Shown here: positions 1-12,197 of the stretch, in pieces
Layout of the letters: the number at the start of each line of letters is the position of its first letter
Position numbering within the stretch: position 1 is the first letter of the stretch
Assembly (NCBI RefSeq): GCF_041435335.1
Contig: NZ_CP108430.1
Location: 3,950,501-4,014,500, forward strand
Origin: Streptomyces sp. NBC_01283
Lineage (GTDB): Bacteria; Actinomycetota; Actinomycetes; Streptomycetales; Streptomycetaceae
Reading direction: 5' to 3'
Length of the DNA stretch: 64,000 nt
Notes under the pieces: model-generated
Database searches by the model: none
Seen by the model: only the letters and a program-made list of their open reading frames with translations
Told to the model about the DNA's origin: nothing
Made by a program: the position numbers and the translations under genes

Positions 1-606
1 CGTCACCCGCGCCCGGTTGGCGACCTTCGCGCCGTACGCCGCCGCCGTGCGCACCAGGGTCGCCACATAGCGCGCGTCATCCATCTGCGCGTCGTAGTAC
101 TGCATCGCCCCGACCAGTGCGTCCTTCTTCAGACACGGGGCGACACGCAGGGCATGACGCCGGGTCAGGTGGCGGTGCATGGGCAGGCCGCGGCCGTGTC
201 CTCGCGACATGGACATGGCGTCGTACAACGCGACGCCCGATCCGGCGTAGATCCGCTCCCAGCCCTTGTGCTGCAAGGGATACAGGAACGGCACCGGCTT
301 CACGAGGTGCGGTGCGATCCGCTCCAGGAGCAGGCCGCGCTCCTTCAGCGCCTCCCGCACGAGCGCGAAGTCGAGCATCTCCAGATAGCGCAGGCCGCCG
401 TGGATCAGCTTGCTGGACCGGCTCGACGTGCCCGACGCCCAGTCCCGCGCCTCTACCAGGCCGGTGGACAGGCCGCGGGTCACGGCGTCCAGTGCGGTGC
501 CCGCACCGACCACTCCCGCACCCACGACCAGGACATCCAGCTCCCGCTCGGCCATTCCCGCAAGTGACTCGGCACGCTCCGCCGGTCCCAAGGTCGCTGT
601 CCTCAC
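1..606 (-). CDS. glpD: Aerobic glycerol-3-phosphate dehydrogenase, N-terminal part (runs off the left edge)
   Basis: The product oxidises sn-glycerol-3-phosphate to dihydroxyacetone phosphate with FAD, passing electrons to the respiratory chain at the membrane. I translated 202 codons back from a GTG at 606-604, preceded by a GGGAGG ribosome site at 612-617. Residues about 23-45 form the FAD-binding Rossmann motif (VLVVGAGVVGAGTALDAVTR). The family signature follows (SSRSSKLIHGGLRYLEM, then LVREALKERGLLLERIAPHL). The C-terminal two thirds lie outside the window. The neighbours match the Streptomyces glpD/guaB region. Confidence 0.9.
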   Translation of the reverse strand, partial: MRTATLGPAERAESLAGMAERELDVLVVGAGVVGAGTALDAVTRGLSTGLVEARDWASGTSSRSSKLIHGGLRYLEMLDFALVREALKERGLLLERIAPHLVKPVPFLYPLQHKGWERIYAGSGVALYDAMSMSRGHGRGLPMHRHLTRRHALRVAPCLKKDALVGAMQYYDAQMDDARYVATLVRTAAAYGAKVANRARVT

Positions 607-845
607 CGCTGCCTCCCGTTAGCTGTCGGGTGTGGTCGCGCTCACATCATGCCCAGATTCTGGTCAGGTCCGCTGAGTTCATCCGCCGCCTGTGGACAAC
701 GCGCGGCCAACACTCCGACGCCTGACACAGGACAATGCCGCATAACGGTCATATTTACTCCTAGTCTGACATTGCGCTGGTCCACTTTGTCCACAGGGCT
801 TGCGCGCTCGTCCCGCTCCGGCTATTGGGAGGACGGCCCACCGCC

Positions 846-2099
846 ATGCCCGCAGATCTCGCCGTCATCGGTCTCGGCCACCTCGGCCTGCCCCTCGCCC
901 AGGCCGCCGTCACCGGCGGCATCGCCACCATCGGCTACGACCCCGTCCGCGCCGTCGACCTGGCAAGCGGACGCCTGCCCTGCGACGGCGCCGAGGGAAC
1001 CCTCACCGCCGCCGAAGTCCGCCGGATGCTCTCGGGGGGCTTCCGGCCGACCACCGATCCGGTGGAACTCGGCCGGGTCCGCACCGCGGTCATCTGCGCT
1101 CCCACTCCTCCGGCAGCCGACCGCAGCCTCGACCTGAGCCAGGTGGCCGAAGCCGCCCGCGCCCTGGCCGCGCGACTGCGCCCGCACACCACGGTGATCC
1201 TCGAGTCACCCGTTTACCCCGGAACCACGGAGGAATTCCTGCGCCCCATCCTCGAAGAGGGCTCGGGCCTGCGCGCGGGCCGCGACTTCCACCTCGCGCA
1301 CTCGCCCGGCCGCCTCGACCCGGGCAACCGCAGCCACGGCTACGCAGGCACCCCCAAGGTCATCGGCGGCCTCACCCCGGCCTGCACCGAATCGGCGGCG
1401 GCCTTCTACGGCCGCCTCACCGACAAGGTCGTACGCGCGCGTGGCCCACGCGAGGCCGAGACCGTGCACCTCCTGGAGACCAACTACCGGCACGTGAACA
1501 TGGCCCTGGTCAATGAGATGGCCGTGCTCTGCCACGACCTGAGCATCGACCTGTGGGACGTGATCCGCTGCGCGGAGACCAAGCCCTTCGGCTTCCAGGC
1601 CTTCCGGCCGGGACCCGGCGTGGGCGGCCACGGAGTCCCCCTGGACATCCCGGGCCCCGGCCGCGGCGCCCGCCCCCTGCGCATGGTCGAACTGGCCCAG
1701 CAGGTCAACGACCGCATGCCCCGCTACGTGATCCAGCGCTCGGCGACCCTGCTCAACGAACACGGCAAGTCCGCCCGCGGCGCCCGCGTCCTGCTCCTCG
1801 GCGTCACCTACAAGCCCGACCTCGCCGATCAGCAGGGCGCCCCCGCCCAGGAGGTCGCGACACGCCTGATGGAGATGGGCGCCTCCATCAGCTACCACGA
1901 CCCCTACGTCCCCAACTGGAGCGTGCTCGGCCACCCCGTGCCCCGCGCGGACTCCCTCTATGAGGCCGCGGCCGACGCCGACCTCACGATCCTGCTCCAG
2001 CACCACCGCACGTACGACCTGCAAGGTCTCGCCGTGAAGGCCCAACTGCTGCTCGACACCCGCGGCGCCACCCCGGCGGGCGCGGCCCACCGCCTCTGA
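846..2099 (+). CDS. Nucleotide-sugar (UDP-ManNAc/UDP-glucose-type) dehydrogenase homologue lacking catalytic residues
   Basis: The 417-residue protein has the full architecture of the UDP-sugar 6-dehydrogenase superfamily. There is an N-terminal NAD-binding Rossmann fold (VIGLGHLGLPLAQ, residues 7-19), a central dimerisation helix (NYRHVNMALVNEMAVL) and a C-terminal UDP-binding domain (LLGVTYKPDLAD). It most resembles the WecC type, with PVYPGTTEE and ETKPFGFQAFRPGPGVGGHG. The catalytic Cys normally following GGH is Gly263. The Glu of the SPERxDPG motif is Gly155. The Lys before the dimer helix is His208. Classical four-electron oxidation is therefore unlikely. I chose ATG 846, with GGGAGGA at 827-833. 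A TTG 21 nt upstream is possible. It converges on guaB3 with a terminator between. Confidence 0.85.
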   Translation: MPADLAVIGLGHLGLPLAQAAVTGGIATIGYDPVRAVDLASGRLPCDGAEGTLTAAEVRRMLSGGFRPTTDPVELGRVRTAVICAPTPPAADRSLDLSQVAEAARALAARLRPHTTVILESPVYPGTTEEFLRPILEEGSGLRAGRDFHLAHSPGRLDPGNRSHGYAGTPKVIGGLTPACTESAAAFYGRLTDKVVRARGPREAETVHLLETNYRHVNMALVNEMAVLCHDLSIDLWDVIRCAETKPFGFQAFRPGPGVGGHGVPLDIPGPGRGARPLRMVELAQQVNDRMPRYVIQRSATLLNEHGKSARGARVLLLGVTYKPDLADQQGAPAQEVATRLMEMGASISYHDPYVPNWSVLGHPVPRADSLYEAAADADLTILLQHHRTYDLQGLAVKAQLLLDTRGATPAGAAHRL

Positions 2100-2129
2100 C
2101 GCGCGCAAGACACCGCCTCTGACACACGC

Positions 2130-2165
2130 AAGAAGGGCCCCGGTAGAAGTACCGGGACCCTTCTT
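2130..2165. terminator. Bidirectional terminator hairpin
   Basis: Two 16-nt arms (AAGAAGGGCCCCGGTA and its complement with one mismatch) enclose a GAAG loop. It lies between the convergent stops of the dehydrogenase homologue and guaB3, with A/T-rich ends on both strands. Confidence 0.85.
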
Positions 2166-2178
2166 GAGAAGCAGGCGA

Positions 2179-3303
2179 TCAGCGCTTGTGCTGCGAGTCC
2201 GCGACCGTCACCTCGACGCGCTGGAACTCCTTGAGCTCGCTGTAGCCCGTCGTCGCCATCGCGCGGCGCAGCGCCCCGAAGAAGTTCATCGAGCCGTCCG
2301 GAATGTGCGAGGGACCCGTGAGGATCTCCTCCGTCGTCCCGACCACACCGAGGTCGACGCGCTTGCCGCGCGGCACGTCCTCGTGGACGGCCTCCATGCC
2401 CCAGTGGTGGCCCTTGCCGGGCGCGTCCGTGGCACGCGCCAGCGGCGAGCCCACCATCACCGCGTCGGCACCGCAGGCGATGGCCTTGGGCAGGTCGCCG
2501 GACCAGCCCACGCCGCCGTCGGCGATGACGTGCACGTACCGGCCGCCGGACTCGTCCATGTAGTCACGGCGGGCGGCCGCGACGTCCGCGACGGCGGTGG
2601 CCATCGGCACCTGGATGCCCAGGACGTTGCGCGTGGTGTGCGCGGCGCCACCGCCGAAGCCGACGAGGACACCGGCGGCGCCCGTCCGCATCAGGTGCAG
2701 CGCGGCGGTGTACGTGGCGCAGCCGCCGACGATCACCGGCACGTCGAGCTCGTAGATGAACTGCTTGAGGTTGAGCGGCTCGGCGGCACCGGAGACGTGC
2801 TCGGCGGAGACGGTGGTGCCGCGGATGACGAAGATGTCGACGCCGGCGTCGACGACCGCCTTGGAGAACTCGGCGGTGCGCTGCGGCGAGAGCGCGGCGG
2901 CGGTGACCACACCGGAGTCGCGCACCTCCTTGATGCGCTGCCCGATCAGGTCGGCCTTGATCGGCGCGGCGTAGATCTCCTGGAGGCGGCGGGTCGCGTT
3001 GTCGGTGTCCAGCTCCGCGATCTCGTCGAGCAGCGGCTGCGGGTCCTCGTACCGCGTCCACAGGCCCTCGAGGTTCAGTACGCCGAGTCCACCCAGCTCA
3101 CCGATGCGGATCGCGGTCTGCGGCGAGACGACCGAGTCCATCGGCGCGGCCAGGAAGGGCAGCTCGAAGCGGTAGGCGTCGATCTGCCAGGCGATCGAGA
3201 CCTCCTTCGGGTCGCGGGTACGACGGCTCGGCACGACGGCGATGTCGTCGAAGGCGTACGCGCGGCGGCCGCGCTTGCCGCGCCCGATCTCGATCTCAGT
3301 CAC
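2179..3303 (-). CDS. guaB3: GuaB3-family IMP dehydrogenase-related protein
   Basis: This 374-residue (beta/alpha)8 protein is shorter than IMPDH because it lacks the CBS pair; the barrel runs on directly past residue 90. IMPDH-like signatures are present: YAFDDIAVVPS (16-26), PFLAAPMDSVVS (49-60), LGVLNLEGLW, and GFGGGAAHTTR (215-225). In the last motif the position of the catalytic Cys (GPGSICTTR in IMPDH) is His222, while a Cys occurs at 195 (GGCATY). Actinobacterial GuaB3 proteins sit beside guaB, and their reaction is not settled. A hairpin at 3377-3428 separates it from guaB, so it is probably transcribed partly on its own. Confidence 0.9.
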   Translation of the reverse strand: MTEIEIGRGKRGRRAYAFDDIAVVPSRRTRDPKEVSIAWQIDAYRFELPFLAAPMDSVVSPQTAIRIGELGGLGVLNLEGLWTRYEDPQPLLDEIAELDTDNATRRLQEIYAAPIKADLIGQRIKEVRDSGVVTAAALSPQRTAEFSKAVVDAGVDIFVIRGTTVSAEHVSGAAEPLNLKQFIYELDVPVIVGGCATYTAALHLMRTGAAGVLVGFGGGAAHTTRNVLGIQVPMATAVADVAAARRDYMDESGGRYVHVIADGGVGWSGDLPKAIACGADAVMVGSPLARATDAPGKGHHWGMEAVHEDVPRGKRVDLGVVGTTEEILTGPSHIPDGSMNFFGALRRAMATTGYSELKEFQRVEVTVADSQHKR

Positions 3304-3376
3304 GTGGGTGGCCCTTCAGCTTTCTTCGGTACTTCGCACTTCTTCGGCACTCGGTCTGCCGCTCCAGTATCCCCGA

Positions 3377-3428
3377 CGCGCGCGAAGGGGGCGGCCCCGG
3401 GAATCCGGAGCCGCCCCCTTCGCGCGCG
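3377..3428 (-). terminator. Strong hairpin between guaB and guaB3
   Basis: A perfect 19-bp stem (CGCGCGCGAAGGGGGCGGC with its complement) and a 14-nt loop lie in the guaB-guaB3 gap. There is no clear T tract, which is common in Streptomyces. It probably terminates or attenuates guaB transcription before guaB3. Confidence 0.8.
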
Positions 3429-3462
3429 TGGAACGCCGTCAGCGCCTCTCGGCCTGAGACAG

Positions 3463-5010
<1,548 letters not shown>

Positions 5011-5120
5011 CTAACGGGAACAGAGGGTGTCTCATTCCACGATCAAGATCATCGACCAGGTTTGTACGTTCGTACGTCATGAACGGACACCGAAGTCGAT
5101 CAGTGAGCGCCTGGTGATCG

Positions 5121-5786
5121 TTACTGCTCGGCCAGTGCCCGCAGACGACTCAACGCGCGATGCTGCGCGACTCGCACCGCCCCCGGGGACATGCCCAGCA
5201 TCTGCCCGGTCTCCTCGGCCGTGAGCCCGACCGCGATCCTCAGGAGCAGCAGCTCGCGCTGGTTCTCCGGAAGGTTGGCCATGAGCTTCTTGGCCCATTC
5301 GGCGTCGCTGCTGAGCAGCGCGCGCTCCTCGGGGCCGAGGGAGTCGTCGGGCCGCTCGGGCATCTCGTCCGACGGCACCGCCGTGGATCCGGGATGGCGC
5401 ATCGCCGCGCGCTGCAGGTCGGCGACCTTGTGCGCGGCGATCGCGAAGACGAACGCCTCGAAGGGACGTCCCGTGTCCTTGTAGCGCGGCAGTGCGAGAA
5501 GGACCGCGACACACACTTCCTGTGCCAGGTCCTCCACGAAGTGCCGCGCGTCACCGGGCAGTCGGGAGAGTCTGGTGCGGCAGTACCGCAGCGCCAGGGG
5601 GTGCACATGAGCCAGCAGGTCGTGCGTCGCCTGCTCGTCACCCTCGACCGCGCGAAGGACGAGGGCACCGATCACCGTCGTCTTGTCATCGCGCATCGGT
5701 CCATGGTGCCTTGGCGCTGATTGATCCGTGGCACCACGTCCGTAGTTGTGCACCGAAGCGTTATGAGCAGGTGCGCCGGAACTCAT
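5121..5786 (-). CDS. shbA: ECF-type RNA polymerase sigma factor (probable ShbA/SigD-like)
   Basis: Sigma region 2 lies at about residues 45-115 ([58 protein letters not shown]). Region 4 is at the C terminus ([45 protein letters not shown]). No extra C-terminal domain is seen. I chose ATG 5786 because GGGGAGGG lies 8 nt upstream; the open frame reaches 5837. The place between guaB and bldM is that of the sigma factor called ShbA in Streptomyces, reported to direct transcription of the principal sigma gene hrdB. The family call is firm; the name rests on synteny. Confidence 0.87.
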   Translation of the reverse strand: MSSGAPAHNASVHNYGRGATDQSAPRHHGPMRDDKTTVIGALVLRAVEGDEQATHDLLAHVHPLALRYCRTRLSRLPGDARHFVEDLAQEVCVAVLLALPRYKDTGRPFEAFVFAIAAHKVADLQRAAMRHPGSTAVPSDEMPERPDDSLGPEERALLSSDAEWAKKLMANLPENQRELLLLRIAVGLTAEETGQMLGMSPGAVRVAQHRALSRLRALAEQ

Positions 5787-5962
5787 CTCGTGCGCCCTCC
5801 CCTCCCGCTCGACCGACCTGTCCCCGAGGAACTCCACACCTCAAGGATGCGGCATCGGCGGCGAAGCAACGGCAACCGCTCCCGCGAGAGGGAGCGACGG
5901 GCGTCCGTCACCCCGCCCACCACGCGGCGAGCGGGGATCGCCGTGCCCGCACGGCGGCACAC

Positions 5963-6574
5963 CTATCGGACCAGGCCCCAGCGGAAACCGAGCGCCACGG
6001 CGTGCGCGCGGTCCGAGGCGCCGAGCTTCTTGAAGAGTCGCCGGGCGTGGGTCTTGACCGTGTCCTCGGAGAGAAAAAGCTCACGTCCGATCTCGGCGTT
6101 CGACCGGCCGTGACTCATGCCCTCGAGCACCTGGATCTCCCGCGCGGTGAGGGTGGGCGCCGCGCCCATCTCGGCCGAGCGCAGTCTGCGCGGAGCCAGT
6201 CGCCACGTCGGGTCGGCGAGCGCCTGCGTGACGGTCGCGCGCAGTTCGGCACGCGAGGCGTCCTTGTGCAGATAGCCCCGGGCACCGGCGGCGACCGCGA
6301 GCGCGACACCGTCCAGGTCCTCGGCCACGGTGAGCATGATGATGCGCGCACCGGGGTCGGCGGACAGCAGCCGCCGGACCGTCTCCACGCCGCCCAGACC
6401 GGGCATGCGTACGTCCATCAGAATCAGGTCCGAGCGGTCGGCGCCCCAGCGGCGTAGGACTTCCTCGCCGTTGGCCGCTGTCGTCACGCGCTCGACGCCG
6501 GGCACGGTCGCGACCGCGCGGCGGAGCGCCTCTCGGGCAAGCGGGGAGTCGTCGCAGACGAGGACGGATGTCAT
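5963..6574 (-). CDS. bldM: Response regulator BldM
   Basis: BldM is a DNA-binding developmental regulator needed for aerial hyphae and spore formation; it can act with WhiI. The 203 residues begin with a receiver domain (MTSVLVCDDSPLAREAL, phosphoacceptor-type Asp54 in LILMDVRMPG, Thr in IIMLTVAE, Lys in GYLHKDAS). The protein ends in a LuxR/NarL-type helix-turn-helix (LTAREIQVLEGMSHGRSNAEIGRELFLSEDTVKTHARRLFKKLG). No sensor kinase gene is adjacent. It is divergent from whiD across a 389-bp gap. Confidence 0.95.
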   Translation of the reverse strand: MTSVLVCDDSPLAREALRRAVATVPGVERVTTAANGEEVLRRWGADRSDLILMDVRMPGLGGVETVRRLLSADPGARIIMLTVAEDLDGVALAVAAGARGYLHKDASRAELRATVTQALADPTWRLAPRRLRSAEMGAAPTLTAREIQVLEGMSHGRSNAEIGRELFLSEDTVKTHARRLFKKLGASDRAHAVALGFRWGLVR

Positions 6575-6963
6575 GACTGTCCTCCGCGGCTCTCACAGCT
6601 GCTGCGCGTCACCTTGAGCCTCCAGGCTGGTACATATTCGTCACCTGTGCGGTTGACGCTCTCGGACATCTGCCCGAGCGCTTGTTCTTTCAACCGCCTC
6701 GCACTCTCAACGACGGTCACCCGAAAGAGTTACGGGGCGGTCAGCCACGTTCGGCACTCTACGTGAGGGCGCGGACACAGAGCAGGCAGCGCAAGAGACC
6801 CTCAACCTTTCATCACAACCCATGCCCCATTTAGCCCTCTTCCTTCCCTTTTGCTGGTGTCTGTGGCTAGATTTTCCAATGAGTCATATTTTCATCTCCT
6901 TAGACAGTAGATGTACGGTCGTGGGCACCGTATCCGCGCAGAACGGCTACCAGGAGACAAGCA
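6575..6963. promoter_or_regulatory. Divergent bldM/whiD promoter region
   Basis: This 389-bp gap holds no convincing gene. About 6825-6915 is unusually A+T rich for this genome (runs such as CATATTTTCATCTCC) and lies just upstream of whiD, as expected for promoters. I could not fix start sites. A WhiG-type promoter was not evident. Confidence 0.6.
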
Positions 6964-7326
6964 ATGGCAGATTTCTCCCGCCTTCCCGGACCGAACGCTG
7001 ATCTCTGGGACTGGCAGCTCCTCGCGGCCTGCCGCGGGGTCGACAGCTCGCTCTTCTTCCACCCCGAGGGCGAGCGGGGCGCGGCACGCAGCGCGCGTGA
7101 GAACTCCGCCAAGGAGGTCTGCATGAGGTGTCCGGTACGCGCGGAGTGCGCCGCTCACGCCCTCGCGGTACGGGAGCCGTACGGCGTGTGGGGCGGGCTC
7201 ACCGAGGACGAACGCGAGGAACTCATGGGCCGCGCCCGCAACCGCCTCGTCACGACCACAGCACCCTCGGCGTCGGCATCGGCCGCGGCCAGGGCTTCAA
7301 GCGGCGGCATGGTCACGCACACCTGA
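6964..7326 (+). CDS. whiD: WhiB-like sporulation protein WhiD
   Basis: The product is a small [4Fe-4S] protein needed for spore maturation, acting as a transcription partner of the sigma factor. The four cluster ligands are Cys23, Cys53, Cys56 and Cys62, followed by the Wbl turn GVWGG (residues 74-78) and a basic stretch. The Ser/Ala-rich tail is low complexity. ATG 6964 has AGGAG at 6952-6956. The pairing with bldM and the length of 120 residues identify it as WhiD rather than another Wbl protein. Confidence 0.93.
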   Translation: MADFSRLPGPNADLWDWQLLAACRGVDSSLFFHPEGERGAARSARENSAKEVCMRCPVRAECAAHALAVREPYGVWGGLTEDEREELMGRARNRLVTTTAPSASASAAARASSGGMVTHT

Positions 7327-7348
7327 AGGAACGTTTCTTCGGAAGCGC

Positions 7349-8245
7349 TCAGCGCTCCGCGGCGCGCGCGAGGTGGTCCAGCGTGGCTGCCACCGCGGGA
7401 ACCTGCGCCAGATCCGGCAGGGTGAGCGCGACGATCTCGCGCTGGACGGCAGGCTCCACCGTCACTGTGCGTGCACCTTTGGGGCGTACGGACTCGATGG
7501 CGAGCTCGGGCAGCACCGCGACCCCCAGGCCCGCGCCGACCAGACCGATCACCGCCGGATAGTCGTCGGTCGCGAAATCGATGCGGGGCACGAAACCCGC
7601 CCCTTCGCAGACCTCGACCAGCTGCCTGCGACAGCGCGGACAGCCCGCGATCCACGGCTCGTCGGCCAACTCCCCGATGGCGACCGACTCCGCCTTGGCG
7701 AGCCGGTGCCCCTCGGGCACGAGACCGACGAGCCGGTCGGCGAGAAGGGGCCGCACGACCAGGTCGTCCCACTCCTCGGCGGCGGACGCGCCGTCGTAGC
7801 GGAAGGCGAGCGCCACGTCGCAGTCGCCCTCGCGCAGCATCTCGACCGAGCGCGGCGGTTCGGCCTCCACGAGCGAGACCCGGGTGCCGGGGTGCGCCGC
7901 GCGCAGGGCGGCCAGCGCGCTCGGCACCAGCGTCGAGCTGCCGCTGGGGAAGGAGACGAGGCGGACGCGGCCTGCCCGCAGGCCCGCGATCGCGGCGACC
8001 TCCTCCTCGGCGGCCGTCAGTCCCGCCAGGATCCCGGCAGCGTGCCGGACCAGGGCCTCGCCCGCCTGGGTGAGGCGCATCTCGCGGCCCGTGCGGATCA
8101 GCAGTGTCGTGCCCGCGGAGGCTTCGAGCGCCTTCATCTGCTGACTGACGGCGGGCTGGGTGCAGCCGAGCTCGCGCGCCGCGGCGGAGAAGGAGCCGGT
8201 GGCGGCGACCGCACGCAGGACACGGAGATGACGGGCCTCGATCAT
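7349..8245 (-). CDS. LysR-family transcriptional regulator
   Basis: This 298-residue regulator has an N-terminal winged helix (HLRVLRAVAATGSFSAAARELGCTQPAVSQQMKALEASAGTTLL) and a two-lobed effector-binding domain from about residue 90. The lower lobe holds a Cys pair (GCPRCRRQLVEVCE). It is transcribed away from the MOSC gene at 8325 across 79 bp, the usual place for a LysR target. The ligand cannot be read from the sequence. Confidence 0.88.
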   Translation of the reverse strand: MIEARHLRVLRAVAATGSFSAAARELGCTQPAVSQQMKALEASAGTTLLIRTGREMRLTQAGEALVRHAAGILAGLTAAEEEVAAIAGLRAGRVRLVSFPSGSSTLVPSALAALRAAHPGTRVSLVEAEPPRSVEMLREGDCDVALAFRYDGASAAEEWDDLVVRPLLADRLVGLVPEGHRLAKAESVAIGELADEPWIAGCPRCRRQLVEVCEGAGFVPRIDFATDDYPAVIGLVGAGLGVAVLPELAIESVRPKGARTVTVEPAVQREIVALTLPDLAQVPAVAATLDHLARAAER

Positions 8246-8249
8246 GACG

Positions 8250-8268
8250 CAAGCATAAGTGACGCTTG
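8250..8268. promoter_or_regulatory. Candidate LysR binding site
   Basis: CAAGC and GCTTG form an interrupted inverted repeat with a 9-nt centre, directly next to the lysR start and in front of the divergent MOSC gene. Its position is right for LysR autoregulation. Assignment is by position and symmetry only. Confidence 0.4.
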
Positions 8269-8324
8269 GGTCATACGCCCAATAATGCGTCGACGCTTTG
8301 GGTGGGCTCGCCTAGCCTTCCGTC

Positions 8325-9002
8325 ATGAAGCTCCTTTCCGTGAATCTGGGCCGGTACAAGGCCGTGGAGTACACCGACGCCCCGTCCGGCGGCACCGGCA
8401 TCGACAAACAGCCCGCCGAGGGGGCCGTACGGGTGGAGGCTCCCGGCGCGAAGGGTGTCGCCGGCAGCGGGGTGGCCGGGGACGAGGTCTGCGACCTGCG
8501 GCACCACGGCGGCGACGACCAGGCGGTGTACGCCTACGCGCGCGAGGACCTCGACGCATGGGAACGGCTGCTCGGCCGTCCGCTGCCCCATGGCTCCTTC
8601 GGCGAGAACCTCACGACGTCCGGCCTCGACGTGAGCGGCGCGAAGATCGGCGAGCGCTGGCGCGTCGGCCCCGATCTGCTCCTGGAGGTGACGTCGGGCC
8701 GCATTCCCTGTCAGACGTTCCAGGGCCATCTCGGCGAGACGAAGTGGGTCAAGCGCTACACGCGACAGGGCGTTCCGGGCGCCTATCTGCGGGTGATCGA
8801 ACCGGGCGAGATCCGTGGCGGGGACGCGATCGAGATCGCGCACCGGCCGGCGCACGACGTCACCGTCGCCCTCCAGTTCCGGGCCGTGACGACGGAGCGG
8901 CACCTGCTGCCGAGCCTGCTCGCCGCCGGTGCCGCGCTGCACCCCGAGTCGATCGACGCGGCGCGGAAGTACGCGGAGAAGTACGGCTCGCGGGTGTCGT
9001 AA
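8325..9002 (+). CDS. MOSC-domain protein (YiiM-like)
   Basis: The 225-residue cytosolic protein has a MOSC beta-barrel. Visible features are GDEVCDLRHHGGDDQAVYAYAREDLDAWE (about 50-78), GSFGENLTTSGLDV, GERWRVG, and the conserved Cys in SGRIPCQTFQGHLG (near residue 130). MOSC proteins bind molybdenum cofactor or relay sulfur; YiiM-type members reduce N-hydroxylated compounds. A C-terminal helix region (LLPSLLAAGAALHPESIDAARKYAEKY) matches the YiiM type. LysR control is suggested by the divergent neighbour. Confidence 0.88.
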   Translation: MKLLSVNLGRYKAVEYTDAPSGGTGIDKQPAEGAVRVEAPGAKGVAGSGVAGDEVCDLRHHGGDDQAVYAYAREDLDAWERLLGRPLPHGSFGENLTTSGLDVSGAKIGERWRVGPDLLLEVTSGRIPCQTFQGHLGETKWVKRYTRQGVPGAYLRVIEPGEIRGGDAIEIAHRPAHDVTVALQFRAVTTERHLLPSLLAAGAALHPESIDAARKYAEKYGSRVS

Positions 9003-9152
9003 CGGGCGGTCGGGAGAGGCGACTTGGCGGCGGGACGGGCGGTCGGCGCAGCGCGGTCGGCGATGTGGGCCGGAGAGTCGTGGCGGAAGGACAGCAGGCC
9101 GGGAGGCCATCCGGGGAACACAGCGGTCACTGGATCTCACTAGCCTTGGGCC

Positions 9153-9926
9153 ATGACTACGGCTCTGATTACGGGATCGACCGCCGGTATCGGCGCGGCC
9201 TTCGCCAGGCGGCTCGCCGGTGACGGCCACAACCTGATCCTGGTGGCACGGAACACCGAGCGGCTGCGGGAGCAGGCGACCGAACTGCACGACCGGCACG
9301 GCATCGAGGCGGAGGTGCTGACCGCGGATCTCGCGACCGACGAGGGGATCGCCGCCGTCGAGAAGCGGCTCTCGGACCGCAGGAACGCGGTGGACCTGCT
9401 GGTGAACAACGCCGGTTTCGGCAACAAGGGCCAGTATCTGGAGGTGCCCATCGAGGACGAGCTGACGATGCTCAAGGTGCACTGCGAGGCGGTGCTCCGG
9501 CTGACGTCGGCGGCGACGGCGTCGATGCGGGAGCGGGGACGCGGTGGCGTCGTCAACGTCGCGTCGGTGGCGGCGTTCGTGCCACGCGGGACGTACGGCG
9601 CGTCGAAGGCGTGGGTCGTGCAGTTCACGCAGGGCGCGGCCAAGGATCTGGCCGGCTCCGGGGTGCGGCTGATGGCTCTGTGTCCCGGATTCGTACGGAC
9701 CGAGTTCCACGAGCGCGCCGGGATGGGGACGTCGAACATCCCCAAGTGGATGTGGCTCGACGCGGACAAGCTGGTCGCGGCAGCGCTGGACGACCTGGCG
9801 CGCGGCAAGTCCCTGTCCATCCCGGACCCGCGCTACAAGGCGCTGATGGGAGTGGTGAAGGTGACGCCGAGGGCGCTGCTCGGCGGGGTGACGTCACGTA
9901 CGGGCAGGAAGTACGGCCCGCAGTAG
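9153..9926 (+). CDS. Short-chain dehydrogenase/reductase (SDR)
   Basis: The 257-residue oxidoreductase is of the classical SDR type: the cofactor motif TGSTAGIGAAFARRLA (TGxxxGIG) near the N terminus, NNAGFG at about 90, catalytic Ser in NVASVAAF, and YGASK with catalytic Tyr and Lys. An Arg after the second strand (VARNTERL) favours NADPH. The substrate is unknown. It stands alone and converges on groEL1, with a terminator between. Confidence 0.88.
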   Translation: MTTALITGSTAGIGAAFARRLAGDGHNLILVARNTERLREQATELHDRHGIEAEVLTADLATDEGIAAVEKRLSDRRNAVDLLVNNAGFGNKGQYLEVPIEDELTMLKVHCEAVLRLTSAATASMRERGRGGVVNVASVAAFVPRGTYGASKAWVVQFTQGAAKDLAGSGVRLMALCPGFVRTEFHERAGMGTSNIPKWMWLDADKLVAAALDDLARGKSLSIPDPRYKALMGVVKVTPRALLGGVTSRTGRKYGPQ

Positions 9927-9986
9927 AGAGACACCCCTCAAGGGGCGCGGGAACCGGACCCGGCGGGCGAGCATCCGAGAACGCGC

Positions 9987-10024
9987 CGAGGCCCGGCGCC
10001 CCCAGATGGGGGCGCCGGGCCTCG
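9987..10024. terminator. Bidirectional terminator between SDR gene and groEL1
   Basis: A perfect 17-bp stem (CGAGGCCCGGCGCCCCC) closes on an AGAT tetraloop. Upstream at 9934-9945 is a short hairpin, CCCCTCAAGGGG, followed by a GCGCGGGAAC stretch resembling a truncated copy of a common Streptomyces intergenic repeat. Confidence 0.85.
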
Positions 10025-10045
10025 GTTCAGCTCAGCGGCAGCGGG

Positions 10046-11680
<1,635 letters not shown>

Positions 11681-11792
11681 TCAGCCCTCTCGAAAAATCG
11701 GGTTCAAACGAACTGCGCCCCTCGCCGCCCGGCAATCAGCAGCGGGGTGACCAGGGGCGCAACTCAAAAGCAATACTGGTGAAGCAGGTGAA

Positions 11793-12101
11793 TTACTTCT
11801 CGACGATCGCGAGCACGTCGCGAGCCGAGAGGACGAGGTACTCGTCGCCGTTGTACTTCACCTCGGTGCCGCCGTACTTGCTGTACAGCACGACATCGCC
11901 GACCTTCACGTCGAGCGGCAGGCGCTCACCGTTCTCGAAGCGGCCCGGACCCACGGCGAGGACAGCACCCTCCTGGGGCTTCTCCTTCGCGGTGTCCGGA
12001 ATGACCAGGCCAGAGGCCGTGGTCTGCTCGGCGTCGAGCGGCTGGACCACAATGCGGTCCTCGAGCGGCTTGATGGCAACCTTGGAGCTGGCGGTCGTCA
12101 C
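11793..12101 (-). CDS. groES: Co-chaperonin GroES
   Basis: The 102-residue 10-kDa co-chaperonin caps the GroEL cavity. The core motif [14 protein letters not shown] begins at about residue 8, followed by the mobile-loop region ([35 protein letters not shown]) and [26 protein letters not shown]. It is first in the groES-groEL1 operon, about 100 nt below the CIRCE elements. Confidence 0.97.
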   Translation of the reverse strand: MTTASSKVAIKPLEDRIVVQPLDAEQTTASGLVIPDTAKEKPQEGAVLAVGPGRFENGERLPLDVKVGDVVLYSKYGGTEVKYNGDEYLVLSARDVLAIVEK

Positions 12102-12197
12102 GATCCGGTCTCCCCCTTCGGAGATCTACGGGGTTAACAGTCTGGGGTGGCGACCAGGTGGATCCGTCGTCGCGGGTGCCGGACCTGCCCGTCGCTG

